Shown here one piece after another: positions 9,426 to 16,426 of a DNA stretch of 64,000 nt. The stretch is from assembly GCA_009842675.1 (NCBI GenBank), contig VYEX01000003.1, positions 78,958-142,957 on the forward strand, in the 5' to 3' direction. The notes under the pieces are model-generated. The model was not told the DNA's origin and made no database searches. It saw only the letters and a program-made list of their open reading frames with translations. Both the position numbers and the translations under genes were made by a program. Source of the DNA: Acidimicrobiia bacterium. GTDB lineage: Bacteria > Actinomycetota > Acidimicrobiia > Acidimicrobiales > Bin134. Within the stretch, counting starts at the first letter, position 1. Each line of letters opens with the position of its first letter.

Positions 9426-9451
9426 GCCCGTCATCTTAGGTTTGGACGGGC
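9426..9451 (-). promoter_or_regulatory. Inverted repeat enclosing a -10-like box
   Basis: Perfect 7-nt arms GCCCGTC (9426-9432) and GACGGGC (9445-9451) flank 12 nt. Read on the reverse strand, the spacer contains TAAGAT (9433-9438), which fits an actinobacterial -10 element about 40 nt before the amidohydrolase start. A repressor dimer bound here would cover the promoter. It could instead be the terminator of vapBC, but no T-run follows the hairpin. Confidence 0.35.
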
Positions 9452-9469
9452 GATCCCTTCCTAGCGCAA

Positions 9470-9883
9470 CTAGTCCACCGATCCTCGCGGGACCACCCAT
9501 TCGCACTTTTGGCCGGTAGCTGAGGCAATGAAATCGAAATCGGAGTCGTAGTGGAGCAAGGTGAGTTGTTCTAGCTCAGCGGCGGCGGCGATAAGCAGAT
9601 CGGGGACCTTGCGCCCCTGTAAACCCTGCTCGGCCAATAGACGCTGAGTCTGGCGTGCTCGACGCATGTGCTCGGCAGTCGTCTCCACGAGCCGTAATTC
9701 TGAGAGGCTGCTGGCGAGTCGGTCCCACTCGTCGGCATTTCGGGCGGAGAATCCGATTTCCAAATCAGTTATGCCAGACCGGGCCGCATGACCGGCAACA
9801 GCCAGCGGTTCTACTACCTCTCGGATAGAAGATTGAGACAGTCGGGTCAGAACGCTGGTATCGAAAAGGTGGGTCAGCGCCAC
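9470..9883 (-). CDS. vapC: VapC-type PIN-domain toxin
   Basis: 137 aa PIN-domain ribonuclease. The acidic active site is complete: Asp8 in LFDTSVL, Glu42 in TDLEIGF, Asp95 in VPDLLIAA, and Asp113/Asp115 in HYDSDFD. VapC toxins cut tRNA or rRNA when freed from their antitoxin. The target is unknown, and the Mg-binding residues give no sign of inactivation. It starts with GTG 9883 inside the end of the antitoxin gene (10-nt overlap), so translation is coupled. Confidence 0.9.
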   Translation of the reverse strand: MALTHLFDTSVLTRLSQSSIREVVEPLAVAGHAARSGITDLEIGFSARNADEWDRLASSLSELRLVETTAEHMRRARQTQRLLAEQGLQGRKVPDLLIAAAAELEQLTLLHYDSDFDFIASATGQKCEWVVPRGSVD

Positions 9884-10068
9884 GCGTGCTCACGGTCTTC
9901 AAGCGTGGAATCAGCAAGCGTGTCGAGTGCTTTGGCGACTCGCGGGGCGCGGGGAAAGGCTGCGGCCTCTAGTGCAGCATTGACCGTTGCCTTGATGGTG
10001 TCGGTTCCCAACTCTGCACGAGCCGCAGAAAGAGCCTTCTCGTCAATGTCAATCAAGTGTTTTCCCAC
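9874..10068 (-). CDS. vapB: VapB-type antitoxin
   Basis: 64 aa protein. The N-terminal HLIDIDEKALSAARAELG and TIKATVNAALEAA segments fit the ribbon-helix-helix fold of VapB (VapB/MazE-like) antitoxins. The C-terminus, the part that wraps the toxin, is acidic then basic. It starts with GTG 10068. No Shine-Dalgarno is visible (the upstream bases are T-rich), and a TATACT box ends 8 nt before the start, so the mRNA is probably leaderless. The immediate vapC overlap supports the assignment. Autoregulation through the upstream inverted repeat is likely. Confidence 0.85.
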   Translation of the reverse strand: MGKHLIDIDEKALSAARAELGTDTIKATVNAALEAAAFPRAPRVAKALDTLADSTLEDREHAWR

Positions 10069-10074
10069 GAAAAA

Positions 10075-10111
10075 GCAGTATATACGAATGTGAATACATA
10101 TATATCACTGC
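10075..10111 (-). promoter_or_regulatory. vapBC promoter and probable operator
   Basis: This AT-rich island lies in GC-rich DNA. GCAGTATATA (10075-10084) and TATATCACTGC (10101-10111) form an imperfect inverted repeat, one inserted base apart. On the reverse strand TATACT (10077-10082) lies 8 nt before the vapB GTG, a -10 box placed for a leaderless transcript. The repeat overlaps the -10 box, as expected for VapBC autorepression. Confidence 0.55.
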
Positions 10112-10176
10112 TTTATTGATATGGATGCCCGCACGTTCAGAAGTGGAGGGGCATGACGGGCAATGGTCGCAGAGTG

Positions 10177-11166
10177 CTAGCGGTTGACGTCGATGACGAC
10201 TCGGCCGCGGATTTCGCCGGCAAGGATCTGGACGGCGGCGGCGGGGACGTCGGACAGGCCGATGGTATTGGTCATGGCGTCGAGCTTGGCGGTGTCGAGG
10301 TCTTGGGCCAGGCGGTTCCAGGCCTGGGCTCGACGCTCGGCAGGTTCGTATACGCAGTTGACGCCGGCCAGGGTGACGGCCCGGAGGATGAACGGGGCCA
10401 CCGAGCTGGGAAAGTCCATGCCTTGGGCCAAGCCGCAGGCAGCCACGCACCCGTGGGGCTGGGTCTGGGAGACGATGTTGGCCAGTGTGTGGCTGCCCAC
10501 GGTGTCGATGCCTGCGGCGAAGCGTGTCTTGCCCAGGGGCCGAGCCGGGCCGGAGAGCTCGTCGCGATGGATGAGCTCGGACGCTCCCAGTTCACGCAGG
10601 TAGTCGCCCTCAGTTTCGATGCGGCCGCTGGAGGCTATTACCTCGTAGCCCAGCTTGGCCAGAACCGCGACGGCCACGCTGCCTACCCCGCCGGCGGCCC
10701 CGGTCACCACAACCGGGCCGGAATCGGGGGCGATGTCGTGCTCCTCTAGGGCCAGCACGCACAGCATGGCGGTGTAGCCCGCGGTGCCCAACGCCATGGC
10801 CTGATGGGGGGTGTAGGCGGCGGGCAGGGGGGTGAGCCAGCCGCCGTCCATGGCCGCCTTGGTGGCCATTCCCCCCCAATACGACTCGCCCACGTCCCAG
10901 CCGTTCACGATCACTCCGTCACCGGGCGACCATGCTGGGTCTTCGCTGCTGGCCACTGTGCCGGCCAGGTCGATGCCGGGAACCATGGGCCAGGTGCGCA
11001 CGATGGGGGCGCCGTTCACGATGGCCAGGCCGTCTTTGTAGTTGAGCGTGGAGTAGTCCACGTCCACGATCACCGGTCGCTCGGGCAGGTCGGCGTCGTC
11101 CAGCTCGGTAATGGAGTGGGAAAGGTTGCCGTCTTCGTCTTGGCTGAGCAGGAGGGCTCTGAACAT
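10177..11166 (-). CDS. acuI: Acrylyl-CoA reductase/quinone oxidoreductase, AcuI/YhdH family
   Basis: 329 aa zinc-free medium-chain dehydrogenase/reductase. The N-terminal catalytic domain has the STLNYKDGLAI and VPGIDLAGTV segments of YhdH/AcuI proteins. The NADP-binding Rossmann segment reads VVTGAAGGVGSVAVAVLAKLG, and FAAGIDTVG follows. AcuI reduces acryloyl-CoA to propionyl-CoA with NADPH, in DMSP/acrylate breakdown or as a detoxifying step. A class III CoA-transferase lies directly upstream on the same strand (33 nt), so the pair may activate and then reduce an unsaturated acid. The substrate is inferred from the family. Confidence 0.8.
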   Translation of the reverse strand: MFRALLLSQDEDGNLSHSITELDDADLPERPVIVDVDYSTLNYKDGLAIVNGAPIVRTWPMVPGIDLAGTVASSEDPAWSPGDGVIVNGWDVGESYWGGMATKAAMDGGWLTPLPAAYTPHQAMALGTAGYTAMLCVLALEEHDIAPDSGPVVVTGAAGGVGSVAVAVLAKLGYEVIASSGRIETEGDYLRELGASELIHRDELSGPARPLGKTRFAAGIDTVGSHTLANIVSQTQPHGCVAACGLAQGMDFPSSVAPFILRAVTLAGVNCVYEPAERRAQAWNRLAQDLDTAKLDAMTNTIGLSDVPAAAVQILAGEIRGRVVIDVNR

Positions 11167-11199
11167 CCCGCCAGCCTGCCTCAGGGGTCGCTGCCCCGC

Positions 11200-12417
11200 C
11201 TACCCGAGGACTCCGTCTGCTTGGAGGCGGTCTATCTCCGCCTCCGAGAATCCGGCGATGTCTTGGAGGACGGAACGGGTGCTGGTGCCGAGGGTTTCGG
11301 CGGGGGTTTGATCGGTGTTGGCTCGGGAGAACTTCACCGGGAACGCGGGGGCTAGCCAACGGGAGGGCTCGTTAGCGTGGGGATGTTGCAGGGGGACCAG
11401 CGCATGGCGGTGTTGGATTTGGGGGTCTTCGGCGGCGGCGTAGGCGGATGCCACCGCGCCGGCGGGCACTCGGATGTCGTGCAGCCGGGCTACCAACTCC
11501 TCAGTGGTCTGCTCCGCCATCCACCGGGCCACTTCCTCGCAGATCTCGGCCCGGTTGGCAGCTCGTACGGGTATGTCGGGGCCAAGCTCCCATAGGTCGG
11601 GGCGGCCCATCTCCTCAGTGAGACGCTTGAATTGGGCGTCGGAGGTGATGACCAGAGTGATCCAGCCGTCCTGAGATTCAAAGGTGTCCAGGATGCCCCT
11701 CGGGTCGCCATTGCCGATGCGGTCGGGCATGCCCCGTTCCCGGTAGAGGTCCAGAGGCTCGTCCCAGATCATGGTGACCAGGCTGTCGAGCATGGCAACG
11801 TCGATGTACTGCCCCCTTCCGTCGATGTCACGTTGGCGAAGCGCAGCCACCACCCCCAGGGCGCAGAGGGCGGCCGGGAATTGGTCTCCGACGGTGGCGC
11901 CGGCCTTGGTGGGTGGGCCGTCGGGGAAACCCGACTTGGCCATCAGCCCCGATCGGCCCTGGATGATGAGGTCCATGGAGGCCAGATCGGCATCCGGCCC
12001 ATCTGGCCCATAGCCGGTGATGGAGGCGTGGATCAGCTGAGGGTTCAGCTCGGAAAGCGTCTCGTAGTCCAGCCCCAGCGCGGCCATGACTCCCGGCCGA
12101 AAGTTGTCCACCAACACGTCAACATTGGCCGTCAGCCGCCGAAAGGCGTCCGCTCCCTCGGGCCGACCTAGGTCGAGAACCACGCTGCGCTTACCCCGCC
12201 CCTTGCGCAGATAACTGATCCCGATGTCGTCGGGCCCCAAGGCCTCCGACTGTTCCCCATCAGCCCCCACCCACGGCGGAATGCGCCAAGTCACGTCCCC
12301 GCCCGGCGGATCCACCCGAATAACCTCCGCCCCCAAAGAAGCCAAGAACCAAGTACAGACCGGCCCCGAAACCACCCGAGTCAGATCAATCACCCGAATA
12401 CCCTCCAACGGTTTCAC
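11200..12417 (-). CDS. CaiB/BaiF (class III) CoA-transferase
   Basis: 405 aa family III acyl-CoA transferase. It opens with PLEGIRVIDLTRVVSGP, followed by the SLGAEVIRVDPPGGD nucleotide/CoA region. The catalytic Asp lies in ASMDLIIQGRSGLM, where family members form an acyl-aspartyl intermediate. The enzyme moves CoA between carboxylic acids without ATP. Translation starts at GTG 12417 with GGAGGTG 8 nt upstream. It probably forms an operon with the downstream AcuI-like reductase. The 5' side faces a 205-nt intergenic region that holds a large inverted repeat. The substrate pair is unknown. Confidence 0.88.
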   Translation of the reverse strand: MKPLEGIRVIDLTRVVSGPVCTWFLASLGAEVIRVDPPGGDVTWRIPPWVGADGEQSEALGPDDIGISYLRKGRGKRSVVLDLGRPEGADAFRRLTANVDVLVDNFRPGVMAALGLDYETLSELNPQLIHASITGYGPDGPDADLASMDLIIQGRSGLMAKSGFPDGPPTKAGATVGDQFPAALCALGVVAALRQRDIDGRGQYIDVAMLDSLVTMIWDEPLDLYRERGMPDRIGNGDPRGILDTFESQDGWITLVITSDAQFKRLTEEMGRPDLWELGPDIPVRAANRAEICEEVARWMAEQTTEELVARLHDIRVPAGAVASAYAAAEDPQIQHRHALVPLQHPHANEPSRWLAPAFPVKFSRANTDQTPAETLGTSTRSVLQDIAGFSEAEIDRLQADGVLG

Positions 12418-12464
12418 GCGTTCACCTCCCCTCTTTCCTCTCTCTGAGTGGCGTCACAAGAGTA

Positions 12465-12552
12465 GGCGGGTTTGGGGGTGGCGCCGGAGGCGGACCTGGC
12501 GCACGCGAAGCACGCCAGGCCGCCGTCAGGTGACAGGACCCGCAAACCCGCC
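12465..12552. repeat. 88-nt nested inverted repeat/structured element
   Basis: This lies between the divergent CoA-transferase and thiolase genes. The outer arms GGCGGGTTTG (12465-12474) and CAAACCCGCC (12543-12552) are perfectly complementary. After one G-G mismatch the stem continues with GGGT (12476-12479) and ACCC (12538-12541). A nearly concentric inner stem pairs CCTGGCG (12495-12501) with CGCCAGG (12513-12519), extended by GGCGG/CCGCC past one bulged A. As RNA this would be a long two-tier hairpin. It could be a structured RNA, a REP/MITE-like mobile repeat, or a compound operator. Confidence 0.6.
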
Positions 12553-12622
12553 GGGGGGTGGTATCGACTGGACTTGCTACAACACAAGCATCCAACCCGC
12601 CCGCCGACTAGACATTTAGCCC

Positions 12623-13789
12623 GTGGCCAAACATCCATTTCACGACGTCGCCATCGTCGGCATAGCCAACTCCGAACAAGCCCGCATCCTCGAAGGCCAC
12701 GACTCCACCACCATCACCTTCCAAGCCGTCCACCGGGTGCTGGCCGACACCGGCCTGAGCCCATCAGACATCGACGGCGTCGCTGCCGGCCCGTTCAGCG
12801 GCCCACTCACCTACTACATGCGCAACGGCCCCTCGTGGCGGCACTACATGGCCCCGTCTATCCCCACCATCTTGGACGCCGCCTCCGCCATTGCCACCGG
12901 CCAGTGCCACACCGTGTTGGTGGCCCACGGATCAGCCGGCGTCTACACCGAGCGGGCCTCCACTGCGCCGTGGACCCGGCCGGCCCACGAGTTCGTAGTG
13001 GCCTACGGCATGTTCACCGCCGCCGAGTTCGCCCTCATCGCCCAGCGCCACATGCACATGCACGGCACTACCCCCGAGCAGCTGGCCACGGTGGCCGCCA
13101 CCGTCCGCAACAACGGCCACGTCCACCCCGATGCGGTGTACTACGGCCGGGGACCGTTCACTCCCGATGACATTTTGGCGTCGCGCATGGTGGCCGACCC
13201 GTTCCACCTGCTCGACTGCGCGATGACTTCCGAGGGGGCGTGCGCGCTGATCCTCACCACCAGGGAACGGGCTCAAGACCTGCCCACCAAGCCGGTGTAC
13301 ATCTTGGGCGGGGCCTGCGACAGCTTCGGCCCCTCCTACCAGCACCCCCCGGCGTGGGACTTGGCCGGCCCCGACGGGCAGAACAACGGCTACACCGGCC
13401 GGTGGGCGGCCCAGAAGTCCTTCGCCATGGCCGAGCTCGGTCCCACTGACGTGGACGTGTGCGAGTTCTACGATCCGTTCTCGTTCGAGATCATCCGCCA
13501 GTTCGAGGCCTACGGGTTCTGCGAAGAGGGCGAAGGCGGCGAGTTCATCATGGACGGCCGCATCGGCCCCGGCGGCCAGTACCCGGTGACCACCGACGGG
13601 GGCACCATGTCGTTCAGCCACGGCGGGGCCGCGGTGCAGCAGCTCCAGCGAGTTATCCGGGGGGTGGAGCAGCTGCGGGGCACCTGTGTGACATCCCAGG
13701 TACCCGACGCCAAAGTGGCCATGTGCTCCAACGGCGGCGCTGGTGCCCTGTTCACCGATGTCATGCTGCTGGGAACGGAAACCCCATGA
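12623..13789 (+). CDS. Thiolase-family (lipid-transfer/Ltp-like) protein
   Basis: 388 aa protein with the thiolase fold in the SCP-x/Ltp2 branch. It lacks the classical N-terminal nucleophile Cys motif. It has an active-site Tyr near residue 283 in EFYDPFSFEI, matching the first of the two tyrosines in the Ltp2-like protein at 28762. The second Tyr position is a Phe (GGTMSFSHGG). Ltp2-type proteins cleave beta-hydroxy acyl-CoAs by retro-aldol chemistry and need a DUF35 partner; the next gene encodes one, overlapping by ATGA. It starts at GTG 12623 behind the structured element. True thiolase, aldolase or inactive partner cannot be separated by reading alone. Confidence 0.8.
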   Translation: MAKHPFHDVAIVGIANSEQARILEGHDSTTITFQAVHRVLADTGLSPSDIDGVAAGPFSGPLTYYMRNGPSWRHYMAPSIPTILDAASAIATGQCHTVLVAHGSAGVYTERASTAPWTRPAHEFVVAYGMFTAAEFALIAQRHMHMHGTTPEQLATVAATVRNNGHVHPDAVYYGRGPFTPDDILASRMVADPFHLLDCAMTSEGACALILTTRERAQDLPTKPVYILGGACDSFGPSYQHPPAWDLAGPDGQNNGYTGRWAAQKSFAMAELGPTDVDVCEFYDPFSFEIIRQFEAYGFCEEGEGGEFIMDGRIGPGGQYPVTTDGGTMSFSHGGAAVQQLQRVIRGVEQLRGTCVTSQVPDAKVAMCSNGGAGALFTDVMLLGTETP

Positions 13790-14208
13790 GCGAGCTACTG
13801 CAACCCCAGTCGCCGGGAATCCCCCTGCCGGTGCCCACGCTGTATTCCCAGCCCTACTGGGACGGCTGCAAGGTCGGTGAGCTGCGTTACCAGCGATGCC
13901 GGGACTGCGGCGCCATCACCATGGATCCGGCTCCGGCCTGCTCGGCCTGCTTTTCGACCAACCTCGACTGGGAGGTCAGCACCGGCCAGGGCGAGGTGTA
14001 CTCCTGGACCACCGTTTGGCGCCCCCAAACCCCGGCGTTCACCGTGCCCTACGTGGCCGTCATCGTGACCCTGGACGAGGGGTTCTGGCTGCTGGCCAAC
14101 CTCATCAACTGCACCGTCGACGCCGTCCACGTCGGGATGCGAGTCAAGTCCACCTTTGTGGAGCTGAGCGAAGAGATCACCCTGCCCTACTTCGAACCGG
14201 CCGACTAA
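13786..14208 (+). CDS. Zn-ribbon/OB-fold DUF35 protein
   Basis: 140 aa. A rubredoxin-like zinc ribbon (Cys38, Cys41, Cys52, Cys55; CRDCG then CSACF) is followed by an OB-fold segment with GQGEVYSWTTVWRPQTPAF. DUF35 proteins are obligate partners of Ltp2-like aldolases and some thiolases, and stabilise the active complex. It starts at ATG 13786 inside the ATGA overlap with the thiolase, so the two are translationally coupled and probably made in equal amounts. Its TAA stop shares a CTAA tetranucleotide with the stop of the convergent CDF transporter. Confidence 0.85.
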   Translation: MSELLQPQSPGIPLPVPTLYSQPYWDGCKVGELRYQRCRDCGAITMDPAPACSACFSTNLDWEVSTGQGEVYSWTTVWRPQTPAFTVPYVAVIVTLDEGFWLLANLINCTVDAVHVGMRVKSTFVELSEEITLPYFEPAD

Positions 14209-15107
14209 CGGGACGGCTCGAGGTAGACGTTGGTGGCGGTAGGGACGGCGGCGCGCAGGCGGGCCTCCACCGCGGCAATGGCCGCGGGCATCTGATCGCC
14301 CGATAGGTGGTCGGCGAAGTCCACTTCGGCAGCTACCAGCAGCTCCTCGGGGCCGAGGTGCTGGGTGCGCATGTCGACCACCCGGTCGATTTCGGGCGAG
14401 TCATCCAACGCAGCCCGCAGACGGGCCCGATCTTCTTCGGTGGCGCTCTCGCCGATCAACAGGCTCTTCATCTCGATGGCCAACACGATGGCGATGATCC
14501 CCAACAACACGCCGATTACCAGGGTGCCCACCCCGTCCCAGCGGGGCTCTCCGGTGACCTCGGCCAGCACCACGGCGATCAGCGCGAACACCAAGCCGAA
14601 CATGGCCCCGAGATCTTCCAGCAGCACCACCGGCAATTCGGGAGTGCGGGAGCGGCGGATGAACGTGCCCCACGAGAGCTTGCCTCGCACCTTGTTGGAC
14701 TCCACGATGGCGGTGCGGAACGACAGCGACTCCACCACGATGCCGAAAATGAGAATGCCGATGGCCACCCAGAGCGATTCCAGCTTGTGGGGGTGGCGCA
14801 CCTTCTCGATGCCCTCGTTGATGGCGAATAGCGCGCCCAGGGTGAACAGGATGATGGACACCACGAACGACCAGAAATAGCGCTCCCGGCCGTAGCCGAA
14901 CGGGTGGCGGGGGGTGGGCTCCCGCTTGGCCAGACGGCCGCCCAGCAGCAGTAGGGCCTGGTTGCCGGTGTCGGCGCAGGAGTGGACCCCTTCGGCCAGC
15001 ATGGACGCCGATCGGGTGACGGCGAACCCCACGAATTTGGCAATGGCGATGGCCAAATTGGCGAAGAGCGCCGCCAATACGGCTTTGGTGCCTCCTCCAG
15101 CGGCCAT
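14205..15107 (-). CDS. Cation diffusion facilitator (CDF) metal transporter
   Basis: 300 aa membrane protein that exchanges divalent metal (Zn, Co, Fe or Mn) for protons. Six hydrophobic segments are readable. TM2 carries the metal-site residues in MLAEGVHSCADTGNQ (His and Asp at four-residue spacing), and the matching YFWSFVVSIILFTLGALFA segment follows. The C-terminal cytoplasmic domain contains RVVDMRTQHLGPEELLVA, the usual dimeric metal-sensing fold. I chose ATG 15107; a GTG at 15125 would add six residues. It is divergent from the enoyl-CoA hydratase across about 41 nt. Metal specificity is not readable. Confidence 0.85.
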   Translation of the reverse strand: MAAGGGTKAVLAALFANLAIAIAKFVGFAVTRSASMLAEGVHSCADTGNQALLLLGGRLAKREPTPRHPFGYGRERYFWSFVVSIILFTLGALFAINEGIEKVRHPHKLESLWVAIGILIFGIVVESLSFRTAIVESNKVRGKLSWGTFIRRSRTPELPVVLLEDLGAMFGLVFALIAVVLAEVTGEPRWDGVGTLVIGVLLGIIAIVLAIEMKSLLIGESATEEDRARLRAALDDSPEIDRVVDMRTQHLGPEELLVAAEVDFADHLSGDQMPAAIAAVEARLRAAVPTATNVYLEPSR

Positions 15108-15135
15108 GCCCAATGGGTAGCACACCGCAGGCGGG

Positions 15136-15151
15136 TATTCTCAGTTGCGTG
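15136..15151 (+). promoter_or_regulatory. -10 box and leaderless start of the enoyl-CoA hydratase gene
   Basis: TATTCT (15136-15141) lies 7 nt before GTG 15149 and there is no Shine-Dalgarno between. Transcription would begin at or next to the start codon. Confidence 0.45.
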
Positions 15152-15922
15152 TTCAGCATCGAAATTGAGGGGCCGGTGGCCCGGGTCACTCTGGCCAACC
15201 CGCAGAGGCGCAATGCGCTCAGCCTGGAGCTGATGCAGCGCCTTACCCATGCGCTGCACGAGTTGGGTGAAAAGACCGACGTGGGGGCGATCGTGATCGC
15301 CGCCGAGGGGCCGGCATTCTCTGCTGGCCACGACCTGTCGGAGATGGTCGATCGGGACGGCCAGTTCTACGACGACCTGTTCGAGGCATGCACGCACCTG
15401 ATGGACGCGGTCCACGCCGTGCCCCAGCCGGTGATCGCCGAAGTAGACGGAGTGGCCACGGCCGCGGGCTGCCAGCTGGTGGCGGCCTGCGATCTGGCGG
15501 TGGCCTCCACTGACTCGACTTTCGCCACGCCCGGAGTGCGCATCGGGCTGTTCTGCTCCACTCCGATGGTGCCCATTTCCCGGGCAGTTGGGCGCAAGCG
15601 GGCCATGGAGATGCTGCTCACCGGTGAGCCCATCGACGCGGCCACCGCGGCCGAATGGGGGCTGGTCAACCGGGTTGTTCCCCCCGACCAGTTGCGAGCG
15701 GCCACGAACGAGTTGGCCGCCCAGATAACCCGGTTCAGCGACCACACCATCGCCATCGGCAAACAGGCCTTCTACCGCCAACTCGACTGCGGCGAGCCCG
15801 AAGCCTATGAGTTGACCCGTGAGGTGATGGCGGCCAACGCCGCCACCGACGACGCCCAGGAGGGCATCGACGCCTTCTTGAGCAAGCGCTCCCCATCGTG
15901 GTCGGGCCGCCAGGGCAGCTAA
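15149..15922 (+). CDS. Enoyl-CoA hydratase/isomerase family protein (crotonase fold)
   Basis: About 257 aa. The oxyanion-hole segments are AAEGPAFSAGHDLSEM and DGVATAAGCQLVAACDLAVA. The two Glu residues of classical hydratases are not at their usual positions (the second loop reads RIGLFCSTPM). This pattern is typical of ECHDC3-like crotonases, whose exact reaction is unclear. I chose GTG 15149 because a TATTCT box sits 7 nt upstream and the crotonase core starts right after it (VFSIEIEGPVARVTL). The frame extends 36 nt further upstream, which would overlap the promoter. A MaoC hydratase follows in the same direction. Confidence 0.82.
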   Translation: MFSIEIEGPVARVTLANPQRRNALSLELMQRLTHALHELGEKTDVGAIVIAAEGPAFSAGHDLSEMVDRDGQFYDDLFEACTHLMDAVHAVPQPVIAEVDGVATAAGCQLVAACDLAVASTDSTFATPGVRIGLFCSTPMVPISRAVGRKRAMEMLLTGEPIDAATAAEWGLVNRVVPPDQLRAATNELAAQITRFSDHTIAIGKQAFYRQLDCGEPEAYELTREVMAANAATDDAQEGIDAFLSKRSPSWSGRQGS

Positions 15923-15935
15923 CTTCCCGCTTATG
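15920..15935 (+). promoter_or_regulatory. -10 box of the MaoC gene overlapping the upstream stop codon
   Basis: TAACTT (15920-15925) starts with the TAA stop of the enoyl-CoA hydratase gene and ends 7 nt before the MaoC ATG at 15933. The spacing fits a leaderless transcript. Confidence 0.35.
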
Positions 15936-16391
15936 GGAACCGTCTTTGCCACCGTCGATGATCTATCCGCGGCCGCTGGTCAGCACTTGGGGTGGAGCGA
16001 CTGGATGGAGATCACCCAGGAGCGGGTGAACCAGTTCGCCGACGCCACCGGCGACCACCAGTGGATCCACATCGACCCCGAGCGGGCCGCGACTGAGAGC
16101 CCCTACGGGGCCACCATCGCCCACGGCTATCTCACCCTGTCGCTAACCAACATGTTCCTGCCCAGCCTGATCACCGTGGAGCAGATCTCCATGGGCATCA
16201 ACTACGGGGTCAACAAGGTGCGGTTCCCCGCACCCGTCCCAGTGGGGTCACGCGTCCGAGTGGGCGCTGAGCTCAGCTCGGTCGACGAGATCAACGGCGG
16301 CGTGCAGGCCGTCATCACCATCACTGTGGAAGTGGAGGGCAGCCCCAAGCCCGCTTGCGTGGTGGAGAGCCTCACCCGCTACATGCGCTGA
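15933..16391 (+). CDS. MaoC-family (R)-specific enoyl-CoA hydratase
   Basis: 152 aa single hot-dog domain. The signature FADATGDHQWIHIDPERA contains the catalytic Asp and His of the R-hydratase motif, and SPYGATIAHGYLTLSL follows, as in PhaJ/HTD2-like proteins. It adds water to 2-enoyl-CoA to give (R)-3-hydroxyacyl-CoA, or catalyses the reverse. It resembles mycobacterial Rv0130/HtdZ by length and layout. No ribosome site is visible; a TAACTT box 7 nt upstream suggests leaderless translation. It sits behind a crotonase gene, in keeping with acyl-CoA turnover. Confidence 0.88.
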   Translation: MGTVFATVDDLSAAAGQHLGWSDWMEITQERVNQFADATGDHQWIHIDPERAATESPYGATIAHGYLTLSLTNMFLPSLITVEQISMGINYGVNKVRFPAPVPVGSRVRVGAELSSVDEINGGVQAVITITVEVEGSPKPACVVESLTRYMR

Positions 16392-16426
16392 GCGATTCTG
16401 GATTGGGCCGGTAGAGTTAGTCGGCG

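Noticed and set aside
12623..13789. Classical acetyl-CoA acetyltransferase
   Set aside because: The N-terminal nucleophile Cys region and the C-terminal Cys-Gly motif of biosynthetic/degradative thiolases are not visible; it belongs to the Ltp/SCP-x branch.
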